Origin: Cristatella mucedo
Taxonomy: Eukaryota; Bryozoa; Phylactolaemata; Cristatellidae
DNA: 64,000 nt
Direction: 5' to 3'
Assembly (NCBI GenBank): GCA_009760855.2
Contig: WPIO01000007.1
Span: 1,346,001 to 1,410,000, forward strand
The notes under the pieces were generated by a model. The model worked only from the letters and a program-made list of their open reading frames with translations. It searched no databases and was not told the origin of the DNA. Shown here in pieces: positions 38,300 to 49,560 of this stretch. The position numbers and the translations under genes were made by a program. The stretch's first letter is position 1. Each line of letters starts with the position of its first letter.

Positions 38300-39635
38300 T
38301 GGTTTCGCCTGATCTTCTGGCAGCGATTGATATAATTGATTCTTAAGTTCTTCTTGAATGCCCCTCATTTCACCTGGCCACAGCTATTACTGCACTGCAA
38401 TGCCATGGTCTAGGTCCAAGTTTAGTGGAAGACTCCGGAGAATTGATGTCAACGGGCAATAATCATACGAAGAACCACTAGAGTACTGAAGACCCAAGGT
38501 CTGCTTCTTTTCAATATTTATACATTCCATCTTGCTAACGTAAACGCCAAGCATAATATAGGCTTTCATTTCCATCCTGATGGGACACAGTTCTACCTGT
38601 GCTTTAATCTCTCCCAGCCCTCATGCAAGTCAAACACTCTCACCTCGCTCGCTACATGTATCGCTGACATCCCCACATGGATGGCCGCAAAACTTCTCAA
38701 GCTGAATGACGATAAACAAACTCATTAGTTATTGGAAAACCTAGTATTATTCAAAAATTGTACAGGTAAGCACTCAAAATCAGCTCTGCGAGCATATCTC
38801 CTGTATCATCTGCTGGAAATATAGGTGTTCATTTCCGAACTGACCTTTTACTAGACGAACACGTCAGCTTCGCAGTCAAAGCTAAAATTCGGGCTTGTTT
38901 AGATAAGGATACCACGTCCAAGTTGGTCCATGCATTCGTGACATCCCGTCTCGAATTCTGCAACTCACTGCTCGCTGGCCTACCGGCATGTGCGATCAGG
39001 CGATTGCAGCTGGTGCAAAACTCGGCAGCTAGGCTTGTCTGTCGTGAGCGTCGCAGTTGCCACATTACTCCACTTCTCGCCGACCTGCACTGGTTACCAG
39101 TCAAGCAACGGATTGACTTCAAGGTTTTGTCGCTCACTTTTAGGTCCCTTCATTCTATGGCTCCAGCCTATCTCTCAGATATACTCCCCCATCAGGCCAA
39201 GCATCGTACCACCCGCTTTTCGGAATCCAACAGTCAACAAATACCCCGTACAAACCTCAAATCCTTTGGAGACCGTGCATTTAGTTTGTATGCTCCCAAA
39301 GCCTGGAACTCCCTCCCGACCTGCGTCAGAACATCCCTTGACCTGATCACATTTAAAAATAATTTAAAAACAGCTATTTAGGACAGCATTTAGTGGGTCC
39401 CTGTGATTCGTCCTTGATGTGCTTATGCGTGCTGACACTGTGCATGCTGCCACTAACCACATTTGCATGCTGACCCTGTGCATGTCACCCCTAACCATGC
39501 TATTCATTTTGTTTGTTTATTAAGTATGATATTACTCACCATTCAATTGTATTTCCCTTTGCGGCAAATGCAAAGCGCCTAGAGAGAGATTAAGTTCTCT
39601 GAGGGCGCTTTATCAAGTGCATTATGATTATTAAA
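38300..39635 (+). mobile_element. L2-type LINE copy, plus strand
   Basis: From about 38300 to 38850 the RT region is recognisable but heavily decayed (degenerate counterparts of HKVLLERL and LQWF). From about 38885 it becomes much better preserved (IRACLDKDTTSKLVHAFVTS) and runs through the C-terminal domain (39381) and 3' UTR to GGGCGCTTTATCAAGTGCA and (ATT)n near 39635. The change in preservation suggests two insertions of different age at one spot, or gene conversion. Confidence 0.88.
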
Positions 39636-39654
39636 TCTACTTACTTTCAGCTAT

Positions 39655-40378
39655 GAAAGATTGAAAAATGCGGGCTTGCTTAGACAGGGACACTACATCC
39701 ACGCTGGCCCATGCATTTCCAAAATTTTGTCTCGACTTCTGTGACTCACTGCTTGCATGTCTTCCGGCCTATACAATCAGACACTTACAGTTGGTAAACC
39801 TTTGTAGCCCGGCTTGTCTGTCGTGAGCGTTGCAGTTGCTGCGCACTTCAAGGTTCTGTCACTCATTTTTTAGGTCCCTTCATTATTTGGCTCCCTTCAT
39901 TATTTGGCTCAAGCCTACCTATAAGAAATACTCCCTCACCAGGCTACGCATTGTACCACCCTCTCTTCAGACCACAATCGTTTAATCGTGGCTTGAACCA
40001 AACTCAAATCTTTTGGAGATCGTTACTTCAGCTAGTGTGTTCCCAAGGCCTCAAACTCACTCCCGACTGACGCCACGACATCCCAAAACCTGACATTTAA
40101 AAAGAGGCTAAAGAGCACGTGTTCTTCACAGCATTGGCTGGGTAATCACGACATTATTTTTATGCGTATAATAATAATAACACATTTGCATAGCGCCCTT
40201 CGAGAATTTAATATCTTTCTAGACACGTTACAGATTATGCGTACTGACACTGAATGTAATGACTAACCAAGTGATTCCTTTCCAGCAAATGCACAGTGCA
40301 TAGACAGCGATTAGGTTCTCGGGCAATGCTATGTAAATGTATGATGGTTATTATTATCATTATTATTATCATTACCAC
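39655..40378 (+). mobile_element. Old L2-type LINE copy, plus strand
   Basis: Decayed counterparts of the RT C-terminal region (GACAGGGACACTACATCC, then GCTTGTCTGTCGTGAGCG) and a tail with two versions of the 3' motif, one inverted at 40168-40230 and one direct at 40290-40375 with (ATT)n. Confidence 0.8.
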
Positions 40379-40863
40379 CAATAAATGCCACAGCGACGGG
40401 CTAAGATTCCATCATGTGTCTCCAGAATCTCTCAGCCATTCATGTCTTCAGCACTGTCACTAGGCTGGAGGCAGGTGAACGCCTTTAGCTTTAGGTCGAT
40501 CTCAATCGATGCCTGAAACAATTATAGAGTTGAACACAATTATTAAATGCAACATGGTGAGCATGAAGGTCACGACGTTGCATTAACAAGTTGCATTCAC
40601 CAAGTTGCAAAGTCAATTGAATCATTGCAGAAGAAGCGAGGTAGACATCGTGGTATTCAGAATGATCTGCTTCTTCAAGCAGACATGAACGCGAAAAAAG
40701 GGACGTCGTTGGGAAACATAGAATTCTTGAGATGGACAAGTCCTGCCCGTCATCTTGGGTTGTGGTTTTGTAACGCATGGCGATGACATTGCATCGCCAG
40801 CATAGCGGAAACAAGAGTCCTCTCACGGGGCACATAAAGAGAGTTGGTACCAGTCACATTTCT
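40379..40863. other. Non-coding DNA with a dispersed unclassified repeat
   Basis: Bases 40598-40690 resemble 58248-58335 (shared GCAGAAGAAG and GTAGACAT words in the same order). Confidence 0.4.
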
Positions 40864-41020
40864 TGGCTCGCTAGGTAAGGCGGTTGCTTGACACGACCTC
40901 GGCCCCAAGGTCGTGGGTTCGAATCCTGTGGTGGGCAATCCTTTATCGCCACTGCAAGCGGTGGTGATAGCCGTCAAGGCTCTTCTGTATCTATACAAAA
41001 AGAGGCTGTTAAATCAGCTA
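40864..41020 (+). mobile_element. tRNA-derived SINE
   Basis: A pol III box B-like GGTTCGAATCC lies at 40916-40926, preceded by an A-box-like TGGCTCGCTAGG and the AAGGTCGTGGGTTC segment shared with other SINEs here. Downstream tail poorly preserved. Confidence 0.6.
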
Positions 41021-41775
41021 GTATTTATTTATTTTATTATATTTCTCGGAGTGCAAACACATTCGTCAGCAGGCTCACGGGTAAGGAAAGCAGCTTGTTC
41101 AGGATCGGAGCAGTAGTCCACAACCTCAACAGTTCGCATAGTCTCGAAGCGAGGTACAGCACTCAGATGCTCCACAGTGGCTACAAAAAGCTTCTTTCAA
41201 CACTTCGTCAGTCGCGGATAACGTGCGGGACACCTGCCCGTTACCAGCAGTCAATTTCATGCTCACGCTCTCGTGTGACATCGAAATATCTTGATTCTCG
41301 AGACGTATATTGGGCTTTGCGATTTAAACATATGAAGCTCAACTCTGGCATGCACCTATGCTACATTGATCACCTCATTGCCCTTAGCACCTAGATTAAG
41401 TGGAGTAATTTTAATCTTTGTGCCGTCGCTAGCAAACTCAAGTTACAGCCTCGGTGCGTTCTCAGCATTGTACTCAACAGCATGCTGACCGTTACATTTA
41501 CGGTGCACATTTTTAGCTTTTACTTCAGACATAGATAGATCTCTGGCCTTAAGATTATCCACACTCTAATGATCAATACATTCAAATGCTTCTGGGCCGT
41601 CGTCACTGTCGCTAGACTAACCCTTTGGAACGCTCTTCTAATTCAGAATCCGTACAAGTTTTAGATTTAGCTGTTTGCCAATTTCATAAATTTTAACAAG
41701 GCTTCAAAGTTCGTCACATTTTAAAAAGGAACTTTTCTGAATTCGGCAGAGCAGGCAGCTACTTTAGCATTTCAA
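41021..41775. other. Non-coding DNA, partly dispersed repeat
   Basis: A plus-strand frame at 40888-41394 (168 codons) starts inside the SINE and is not supported as a gene. Bases 41698-41775 resemble 61801-61880. Confidence 0.4.
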
Positions 41776-41815
41776 GTTATCAAGTGCATTATTATTACTA
41801 TTACTATTATTACTC
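41776..41815 (+). mobile_element. LINE tail end with (ATT)n
   Basis: TTATCAAGTGCATTATTATT, the last bases of the L2-type LINE, with an impure ATT tail. Confidence 0.7.
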
Positions 41816-42921
41816 GATACTGCAGGTCAGTGATATGTAAGCGTTATGTAAGTTCATATTTCAGGTAGGCATCGGCGGCAGTGAAGAGCGCTCGTACCTT
41901 CAGGTAACGAGCCCGTATCCGTAGGGTAGAGAAATCTACTCGACAGTGACGGAAGACTGCCTGCCAGCGTCCAGAATCAGCCATGGCGGACAAAAACTCT
42001 CTTACTCGGCGCCCAGAGCACCGATAAACTGCCGACCGGCACAAATCCTCGAGTGCAACGTCCATCCGGCTCAGCGTTTAGAGCTCCTGCTTGGTTAAGA
42101 GCCCAGAGCTCTCAACTCAGCTCAACTGATTATTACACGAATTGGGCCTTCATGCAGCCTTACCGTTGATTTATGAAATATCCGTTTCATAGTCGTCTAA
42201 ATTTGGGGACTGCGAATGATTTTTCGCAGTCCTACTCTCTGGCTAATCTAGAGCGCCGCCGTTTCAGTAGCGCACGAATGCGACGGCTCAGATTCTTAAA
42301 TTCGCGGCAGTTTGTCTCTAATTCACGAATCGCGAATACGGACTACACGCGGAAAAGACTTATTCTCGGCGGTCAATTACGACCGGTCGCATTTCCGTGG
42401 GCACTCTTCTGCCAGCAAGCTATCGGCTACGGCTTCCGCCATCCGCTCGAAGAGAGCGCTGTCTGTTACAGCAGGGGCCGTAGCGCTACCTGTCCGATGC
42501 AGCGCCACCTGTCCAAAGCGAGCGCGCCAAGCTGCTGAACAGTGAAACGACGGTTGGTTTGTTCTCAGTCGCACGAGCACCTGGCCGATGTTATAAGATG
42601 ATCATTCATAGAAGATAACCGCTCTATTGTTGTGGCCCAAAACTGCACCGGAGCATGGACAGCGCTTCCGTTTAACATCTTCAGATTGTCGAGTCATAAT
42701 ACTTACTCTGAGAAGCAGATTATGGGACAATGCCTCCAAGCAGCGAGAGAATCTCTCCAAAACATTGGCTTTTTATCAGCTAAAGATACGAGTTGAGGTG
42801 ACTGACTGCCTTGGCTGCAGTTGCAAGGTCGCCGCGATTTCGAACTTATCGGAAGTCTAGAGCACATCCGTTAGGCGTCGGTGCTGCTACCGGCTTCTTA
42901 GGCTGACACATTCGGCCGTCT
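41816..42921. other. No firm gene; repeat-related segment
   Basis: Bases 41888-41945 resemble 62106-62165. A minus-strand frame (42065-41844) reads CRVDFSTLRIRARYLK at this segment but has no recognised family. The rest (42170-42870) has no recognised element. Confidence 0.4.
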
Positions 42922-43163
<242 letters not shown>

Positions 43164-43164
43164 T

Positions 43165-43292
43165 CATTTGTACAGCGCCATCAGAGAGCTTAATCTCTAT
43201 TCAGGCGCTTTGCATATGCCGTGGGGCTCGAGCTTACGACCTCGGCCAGACCTTGGTCGGGGCGAGCACCTTAACCACTGGGCCAAACCAGC
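43165..43292 (-). mobile_element. tRNA-derived SINE with LINE-type tail
   Basis: On the minus strand: GCTGGTTTGGCCCAGTGGTT (A-box side), the segment with GAGGTCGTAAGCTCGAGCC (B box), then AAAGCGCCTGAATAGAGATT and the TGATGGCGCTGTACAAATGA tail. The head is tRNA-like, the 3' tail matches the L2-type LINE. Confidence 0.88.
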
Positions 43293-44110
43293 GAAGCGCT
43301 AATTCTGGCCTGTGTCCAGGACTAGTGTCGACCTTTAAATGAGTTGCCTGCCAATAGCCTCTTGAAAGATGCGGGGAACGGGACCCGAGGCATGGAGGGC
43401 GGGCATGCTACGTGAGTTATGAAGGACCGCAAGACATCGACGCATCCCAGAAGGAGAACAATAGGTATTATTAGGTAGAGGCTCGCGGCCTTCTTAGACG
43501 AGTGATACACTTCGGGCAGGCTTGGAGGCGTGGACATTAATATAGCGCAAGGGACTGAGGTTGAAGACTCGGGAAGGATGTTGTGATCCTTAGGGATTGA
43601 CTCTTTGGTTTTGTCCATATTGATGACCACGAAGCAAAACAACTGATAGGATGGGATTCCTGCAAGGATCGCTAGGCATGTTTCTGACTTGGGAATGGCT
43701 GAGGATTTGTTTGATGGTCAAAATCAGCATTTTTGGATTGTACTTTTGTGAGTCCACTAGGTTCTTATGGACGCTAGACATGGCCCTAGCCATGATGGAT
43801 TGGCATGACCTACACTAATCCCCTGCGGCTGTCAGTTTGCCGTCAGTCAGTCAGCGCTTTTGTCAGAGCTTTTTTTTACGGTTGTGCTTAGTATTCCTTG
43901 CCATTTTAACATCTCCAGTACATACACTATGATTCTCAGTGAGGGCATCGACATTGTACTTAGTGGTAGGAACAAACTCGCGTAGAAAATCGGCCAGTGT
44001 GTCGTGCTATGTAACTCTACCAGTGAGGGAAGGCTTGAACAGTTTAAATGTCAAGTTACTTAAGTTTTCGCGATTCGAAGGTGACTTCCGATTCCGAACT
44101 GGGAAGAATA
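43293..44110. other. Mixed non-coding DNA, LINE relics
   Basis: Minus-strand pieces (43642-43322, 43793-43590) contain decayed counterparts of the LINE linker between endonuclease and RT (HNILPESSTSVPC; VDSQKYNPKMLILTIKQIL), so about 43330-44070 is an old L2-type LINE fragment on the minus strand. Confidence 0.6.
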
Positions 44111-44114
44111 CAAC

Positions 44115-44512
<398 letters not shown>

Positions 44513-46192
44513 AGTCGCAAGAGGTAGTTTTGCTTGCTACGTCTTATCAATCCGGTATATCGGCAGCGGCCAATGTCTTAATGTAAATAATAACAGTAGT
44601 ATCTGGGAACCAGGAACTGAAGGGAGCTGCTAGCAGAGCTAATAAGAGCTTCTGGCAGAGCCAATAAGCTTCTGAAGCAAAAACGCATGGAGCTCGGGAA
44701 CAAGGTGGAACGTGACTTTAATTGCAGTAGAAGTTGCTCGGGGCGAGACGAGAGCTGAGGGCGTGTCATGACCAGGCAGATTGAAGGTATTGCTGGCAGG
44801 CGAACACGAGCTGCAACGTGCTGGGCAGATGAAGCACTTTCGGCTCAGCGAGCGTCGCGACTTGACCGACCCAAATGGAATTAGGAGGAAAGCTGAAACC
44901 CCATCGGGAGGCTACTGATAATGAAATGGAGGCTGCGCAGCGGAAGCTCTTTGCTGCCCCAGAAGGCTGCAACGGCATCTGCTGTTGCGTTTCCGGCGGC
45001 GGCGGGTGTGAGAGCCTTAAGGGCCTCGCTAAAGAGGCCGAGCATGCAGCGGCGACGCCAGGAAGTCCAGTTTGAGATCCTTTGCCTGAGTCTAGGATGA
45101 CAGCCAAAGTGTCGTTACATCCATTTAAGGAGAGTGCCTGAAAGTGGGAGACTTATCGTAATCAGTAAGATTACGTGGCAACCTCACCTAGCTGAACCGT
45201 CATCGATAAGGCCATGAAGCGGGCTGGTAGTTTGTTGGGACATGACGTAGCGGTTTTGGAGGCATTGTCGCGATCGAGTTTTGAGAACTGCATGACATTT
45301 GACGCTGTACTGACGGCCTGTTTCGGAAACGAAGCGCAGACGGGCCAGCACGAGAGGTGCCACGAGATACAATTAGGCGGACCGCTTAAACGCTAACTCA
45401 ACTGGCTCGCGACGTCGATATGCTAGGGAGAAAGGCCTTACCCATTAGCGGCTAAAATTGCGCGCTGCTGTCTCTTTTCTCGGGGGTCATAGTAAGAGCC
45501 GTGCGGAAGAGAGTGGGGTTCTGTTTTCATCGCAGAGAGTGGGGTATCTGTTTTCAAGAGAGTGGGGTATCTGTTTCCATCGCAGGCCTTTCCCTATTGG
45601 GTCGTTACAGTAGTCGAACTATGCGTATTTACTCCTCTTTTTTTGTCAATTACGTAGTGACACGCATTTGGTCATATCTAGCGTCCTGTCTTAGATTGGT
45701 AAAAGCAGGATGGTCTGGAGAGGAATTGTTGATTTTAAGTTCTTTTAGGGTGCTGTAAAAATAAAAACATATGAGACAATGACACTGCACAATTCCTTAA
45801 CCAAGACACATTTTTATAAGCACGATACATATGATTAAAAAGACTTGCCGACTTGGTGACTAGAAAGGCTGTTTTTCTGCCTACTCCGAACTGACCTAAT
45901 ATTGTTATCTTCTCTCAGTCTCCTTGTTTCGTTTGTTTAAAAAGTAAATGCAGTAATTACTTATCACCTTTTCGAATGCGGATACTACTGCGTGTCTGTC
46001 TATTGGCGGTGGTATCCTAGGCAGAAGCAGACGAAACGGTGGCGTGCTACATCAGCCAGGTTGTGACTGACATTCATTATTCGCGGTTCCAGAATTATAA
46101 TGGCTAGAAACCGATTATTCAGCAATCCATGGCTGAGGTCGCACAAAAGCCAACGCCATGCAATAGGCAGTTGTGCTTTCGGAGTGGGTGTT
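44513..46192. other. Non-coding DNA, nothing firm
   Basis: No exon or element recognised. A short repeated phrase (GAGAGTGGGGT with CTGTTTTCA/CTGTTTCCAT) occurs three times at 45509-45585. Confidence 0.4.
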
Positions 46193-46370
46193 GCTGGTTT
46201 GGCCCAGTGGTTAAGGTGCTCGCTCCTACCAAGGTCGGGGCGAATGTATTTGATCACCAAGGTCGTGGGTTCGAGCACAAGCGTGTCTTGAGCCCATCGT
46301 GGCATATGGGAAGCGCCTGATCAAGTTCACTTATGGCGCTACATAAATGAGCTTTTCTCGTTATTATTTT
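46193..46370 (+). mobile_element. tRNA-derived SINE
   Basis: GCTGGTTTGGCCCAGTGGTT, GGTGCTCGCTCCTACCAAGG, box B-like GGTTCGAGCAC, then GGGAAGCGCCTGATCAAG and the TTATGGCGCTACATAAATGA tail with a short ATT end. Longer than the 56.3 kb copy because it carries an extra piece between head and tail. Confidence 0.88.
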
Positions 46371-46490
46371 AGTGCCTCGCTGTTATGGACTACGAGTTTG
46401 ACGGCTGAATCTCGATTACGATCTATGATTGCCGAACTGAGCCGCTTATGTCATTGAGCGTGTTAGCACTAACCATTCGACCATGCTTAC

Positions 46491-46596
46491 TTTGCAGCAT
46501 ATGTAAAGTGCCTAGAAAGAGATTGAGTTGTCTAATGGAGCTATAATAAATGAATTATTATTATTATTATTATTATTGTTATTATTATTATTATGA
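46491..46596 (+). mobile_element. LINE/SINE tail with long (ATT)n
   Basis: AAAGTGCCTAGAAAGAGATT, GAGCTATAATAAATGAATTA and about 45 bases of ATT. Confidence 0.8.
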
Positions 46597-47330
46597 AGTA
46601 GCCACGATAAGCCGAGGCTTATGAGCATCGCGATGTATTATTACGAACGAACGAGATTCTGGCACGTCTTATGACCTGGTCATTATATAAGGCACGGTCC
46701 TGACCGCAGTGGCTTTTTTGGCGGCAATGGTTTGCCGGTCGGCGAGTCCTAGCGCTGAGTGCGAGCTGCTGTGAGCCTGTTACTGAGTCGGTAGGAAGTC
46801 ACCTGTCGTATCAGCCGTAATATGCAGGGTTTTGTTGTGCCTTTTCTATTACAGTGGTATTGTTAGCACTGCATGCAGAATATTGAGAGCTGCATTTTTA
46901 TCTCCAGTGAATTAACGAGCGAATCGAGCTTCAGGCCTTTGCACACTGCACGCGTGTGCCGCTACCCGAACTAGTAAGGGTCTCGCGGTCATAACTGCAT
47001 TGACATTTGACTGATTACAGGGGTATGGCAGTCACATCCGGAAACTGGTCGAAATCTGAAATTTTCTCTATTAAAAGACAAGTTATAAATGCAATCCCAA
47101 GTATAGGTGATTGACAGATGACCGAAACGCGGTAAATAAAATTATTTTATAAGACGTCTTTACATTGGAAGTAGCACATCGAGATCAATACTATAAGATT
47201 TTATGAATACATTGACAATGGAACGGCGTTTTTTCGGCGAACTTTGTTAGTAAAAGCTGTCCAGTCCTAAACAGAAGCCAGACCATAACTTGAAACTGTG
47301 AAATAAGCGTATATATTTCGAAATGATGAC
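46597..47330. other. Non-coding DNA, nothing recognised
   Basis: No exon or repeat family seen. Confidence 0.4.
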
Positions 47331-48111
47331 ACGCCCCCTCGATGGCGGCTTTCGCTCTCAGCGCTACGCCCGGAGTGACGACTGGCGCCTACTGACGAGC
47401 TCCTGTCCTCAGAGCCTCTGAAAAGCCGCTATGATTTAAGCGCCCTTTCTGCCGCGCGTTCGCGGGAAAATGTCGTGCAAGTTAAGGCTAACGTAGAGTC
47501 CAGCCGGGCTGGCGCGTCGGCTTCAAGCCGCGCCGCGAGGCCGCCGCGACGGCGCCGCGATGTAGCCGGCGAGACCGGGACGCCGGCCGCGACGGCGCCG
47601 ACGATAAAGGCAAGCAGTCCCGGCCGACCTGGTCCTGCTGCGCCCGTGCGAGGTACGCAGCGGCGAGAGCGCACGGCGGCGGCCCGCGGCCTCGCAGTCT
47701 GGCCAGCGCCGCGAGCGAACGCGAGCACCCATCGGAGGGGGGGCTTCTTCACGCCGCGCCGACGAGTCACTCGAGGGACGACGAGCCGCCTCTCGAGTGC
47801 CGTAAAAGCTCTCCAGCCGCCGAGGCTCCGCCACGCCGAGTGCTCGCCAGCACCACCGTCTCCCGGCGACCGGAGCGCGCGGAGGCGCCTGCCTGCCTGC
47901 CTGCCTGCCTCGGTCGTCGCCGAGCTCCTGTCGCCGACGTGGTCAGCTCGGGCCGCGCTGGCGCGCTATCTAAAAGGACGCGGCGCTAGAGCGGGGCTCG
48001 CAGCTACGGCGCTATCGTGGGCACTTTCACTGCTCTCGCGGCGCCGCTGCGCACCGATACGCTTCCGCGAGGAGGTCGGCCCGGCGAACCGGGCGCTTTC
48101 GCACGCGCGCG

Positions 48112-48301
48112 CGCGCGCTCGCGGCAATAGCGGGCCGGTCCTGTTTTGGCGACTCGTCAGAGATCGCGCAATCGCGTGGACCTCGCTCCGGGCCGCGGGC
48201 CTCCAATAGAACTTCCGCGCTCGCGACCTTGCGCGGCGTCGCACGTCAGCGTGCCCCTCCGCCCCCTGTCGTCAGTGCCGAGGTGACGAGAGCGCCGACT
48301 C
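48112..48301. repeat. Direct duplication, copy 1 (~190 bp)
   Basis: Shared with 48430-48622: GCGCTCGCGGCAATAGCGGG, then CTGTTTTGGCGACTCGTCAG, CCTCCAATAGAACTTCCGCG and GTCGTCAGTGCCGAGGTGAC in the same order, with few differences. Confidence 0.93.
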
Positions 48302-48429
48302 GGGCCTTGGCGACGCGTAGCGGCGCTCGCGCCTAGCTCTTAGACGCTTGCAGCGCGACTGCGCATAAATGGGCAGCAATTCGATTCGCTACTTCCAGCG
48401 CAGCTTCGCTAAACCGACCGGCCGGCCGG

Positions 48430-48622
48430 CGCGCTCGCGGCAATAGCGGGCGGATCCTGTTTTGGCGACTCGTCAGAGATCGCGCAATCGCGTGGACCTC
48501 GCTCCGGGCCGCGAGCCTCCAATAGAACTTCCGCGCTCGCGACCTTGCGCGGCGTCGCACGTTAGCGTGGCGCCCCCCCTGCCCCCCTGTCGTCAGTGCC
48601 GAGGTGACGAGAGCGCCGACTC
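48430..48622. repeat. Direct duplication, copy 2 (~190 bp)
   Basis: Second copy, about 318 bases downstream of the first. Differences are a few substitutions and a small insertion in the C-rich part near 48570. Confidence 0.93.
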
Positions 48623-48923
48623 TAGGGCGGGCGGCTCTCGGTTTTCGCTAGTCCACTCGACATTCGGCGGCGAGTCGCCCACTAAAAGCAACGTTCGTGC
48701 GCGTTCAGCGGCAGAGAGCGTCAAATAAGCGAGCCCTCGTAGCCATCGCCCGCCCGTCAACCTTTGCACACCACACTTTGCCCGCGGCGGGAAACCCTAC
48801 GGCTGACAGTCAACCACCCCGTGGAGAGAAGTCCGAGGTGAAGGCTGTTGGCTCGCTCGACGCTTTCGCTGCAGCGACGGCAGAAGATCTTCTTCTTCGC
48901 CGCCGAGTTCGCCACCGTGCGGC

Positions 48924-48963
48924 CCGGATGCTCGAGGGAGGCCAGGCGGCCTCGAGCATCCGG
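48924..48963. repeat. 14 bp perfect inverted repeat, 12-base loop
   Basis: CCGGATGCTCGAGG at 48924-48937 pairs with CCTCGAGCATCCGG at 48950-48963. Confidence 0.85.
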
Positions 48964-49560
48964 CGGCTACTATTGACCGGAATCGCTCGCGGTATTCGAA
49001 ATAACCTTTTCTGAAAGCCGCCTGTTTCCAACGGCAAGCCGACGCTGCGAGCCGTCAGCGTAGACCCTTCAGGCCTGCAGAGCAGAAATCGCTCGTCTTC
49101 CCCCCACGGTTGAGTGTGGGCTAGAGGCCGCCCTCGAGCGACGCGGCTAAATGCCACGACACCTCGGCGATTTGCCGAGGTTAGTATCTGGCTAGTGCCG
49201 GCGCTTCGCGCTTCTATGGCCGCGCACAGAGCCCATTCTGCGCGGTAAAAGTGTTTACACAGTTGCGCGGCCGGAGGACTTGAGAAGGGATTGGCCGTCT
49301 CTATCAAGAGAGCGACCACGAATAGGAGCGCTCTTGATCCTTCCCGGGACGCCACCTTGAACTTCTCTCCAGCCTGGCGGCCCCCGGGCGCAGGCGAACC
49401 CTGCAGCGGCAGCAGTTCGCCCTCAGGACGACAGAGGGCGAACTTTAAAGAAACGCTATCGCCGCTCCAGTCGAAAATGTCCTTTCGCTTCCCTTTTCTG
49501 CGCGTAGACCAAGATTGTGGTACGAGCTGCCCGGACGCCACCCAGAAGGGCTCTTTAGGG

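Larger units (their letters stand above)
47331..49560. other. Large CpG island
   Basis: About 2.2 kb of dense CpG, with CCAAT motifs (CCTCCAATAGAA at about 48208 and 48518) and a direct duplication. This composition usually marks a promoter. Several 80-240-codon Arg/Ala-rich frames run through it on both strands but none resembles a known protein, so I cannot say which gene it would serve. Confidence 0.65.

Noticed and set aside
40888-41394. 168-codon plus-strand frame
   Set aside because: Begins inside a tRNA-derived SINE; no supporting homology.
47475-48209. 244-codon plus-strand frame in the CpG island
   Set aside because: Ala/Arg-rich, overlapped by long frames on the other strand and crossing into a duplicated segment; looks like GC bias.
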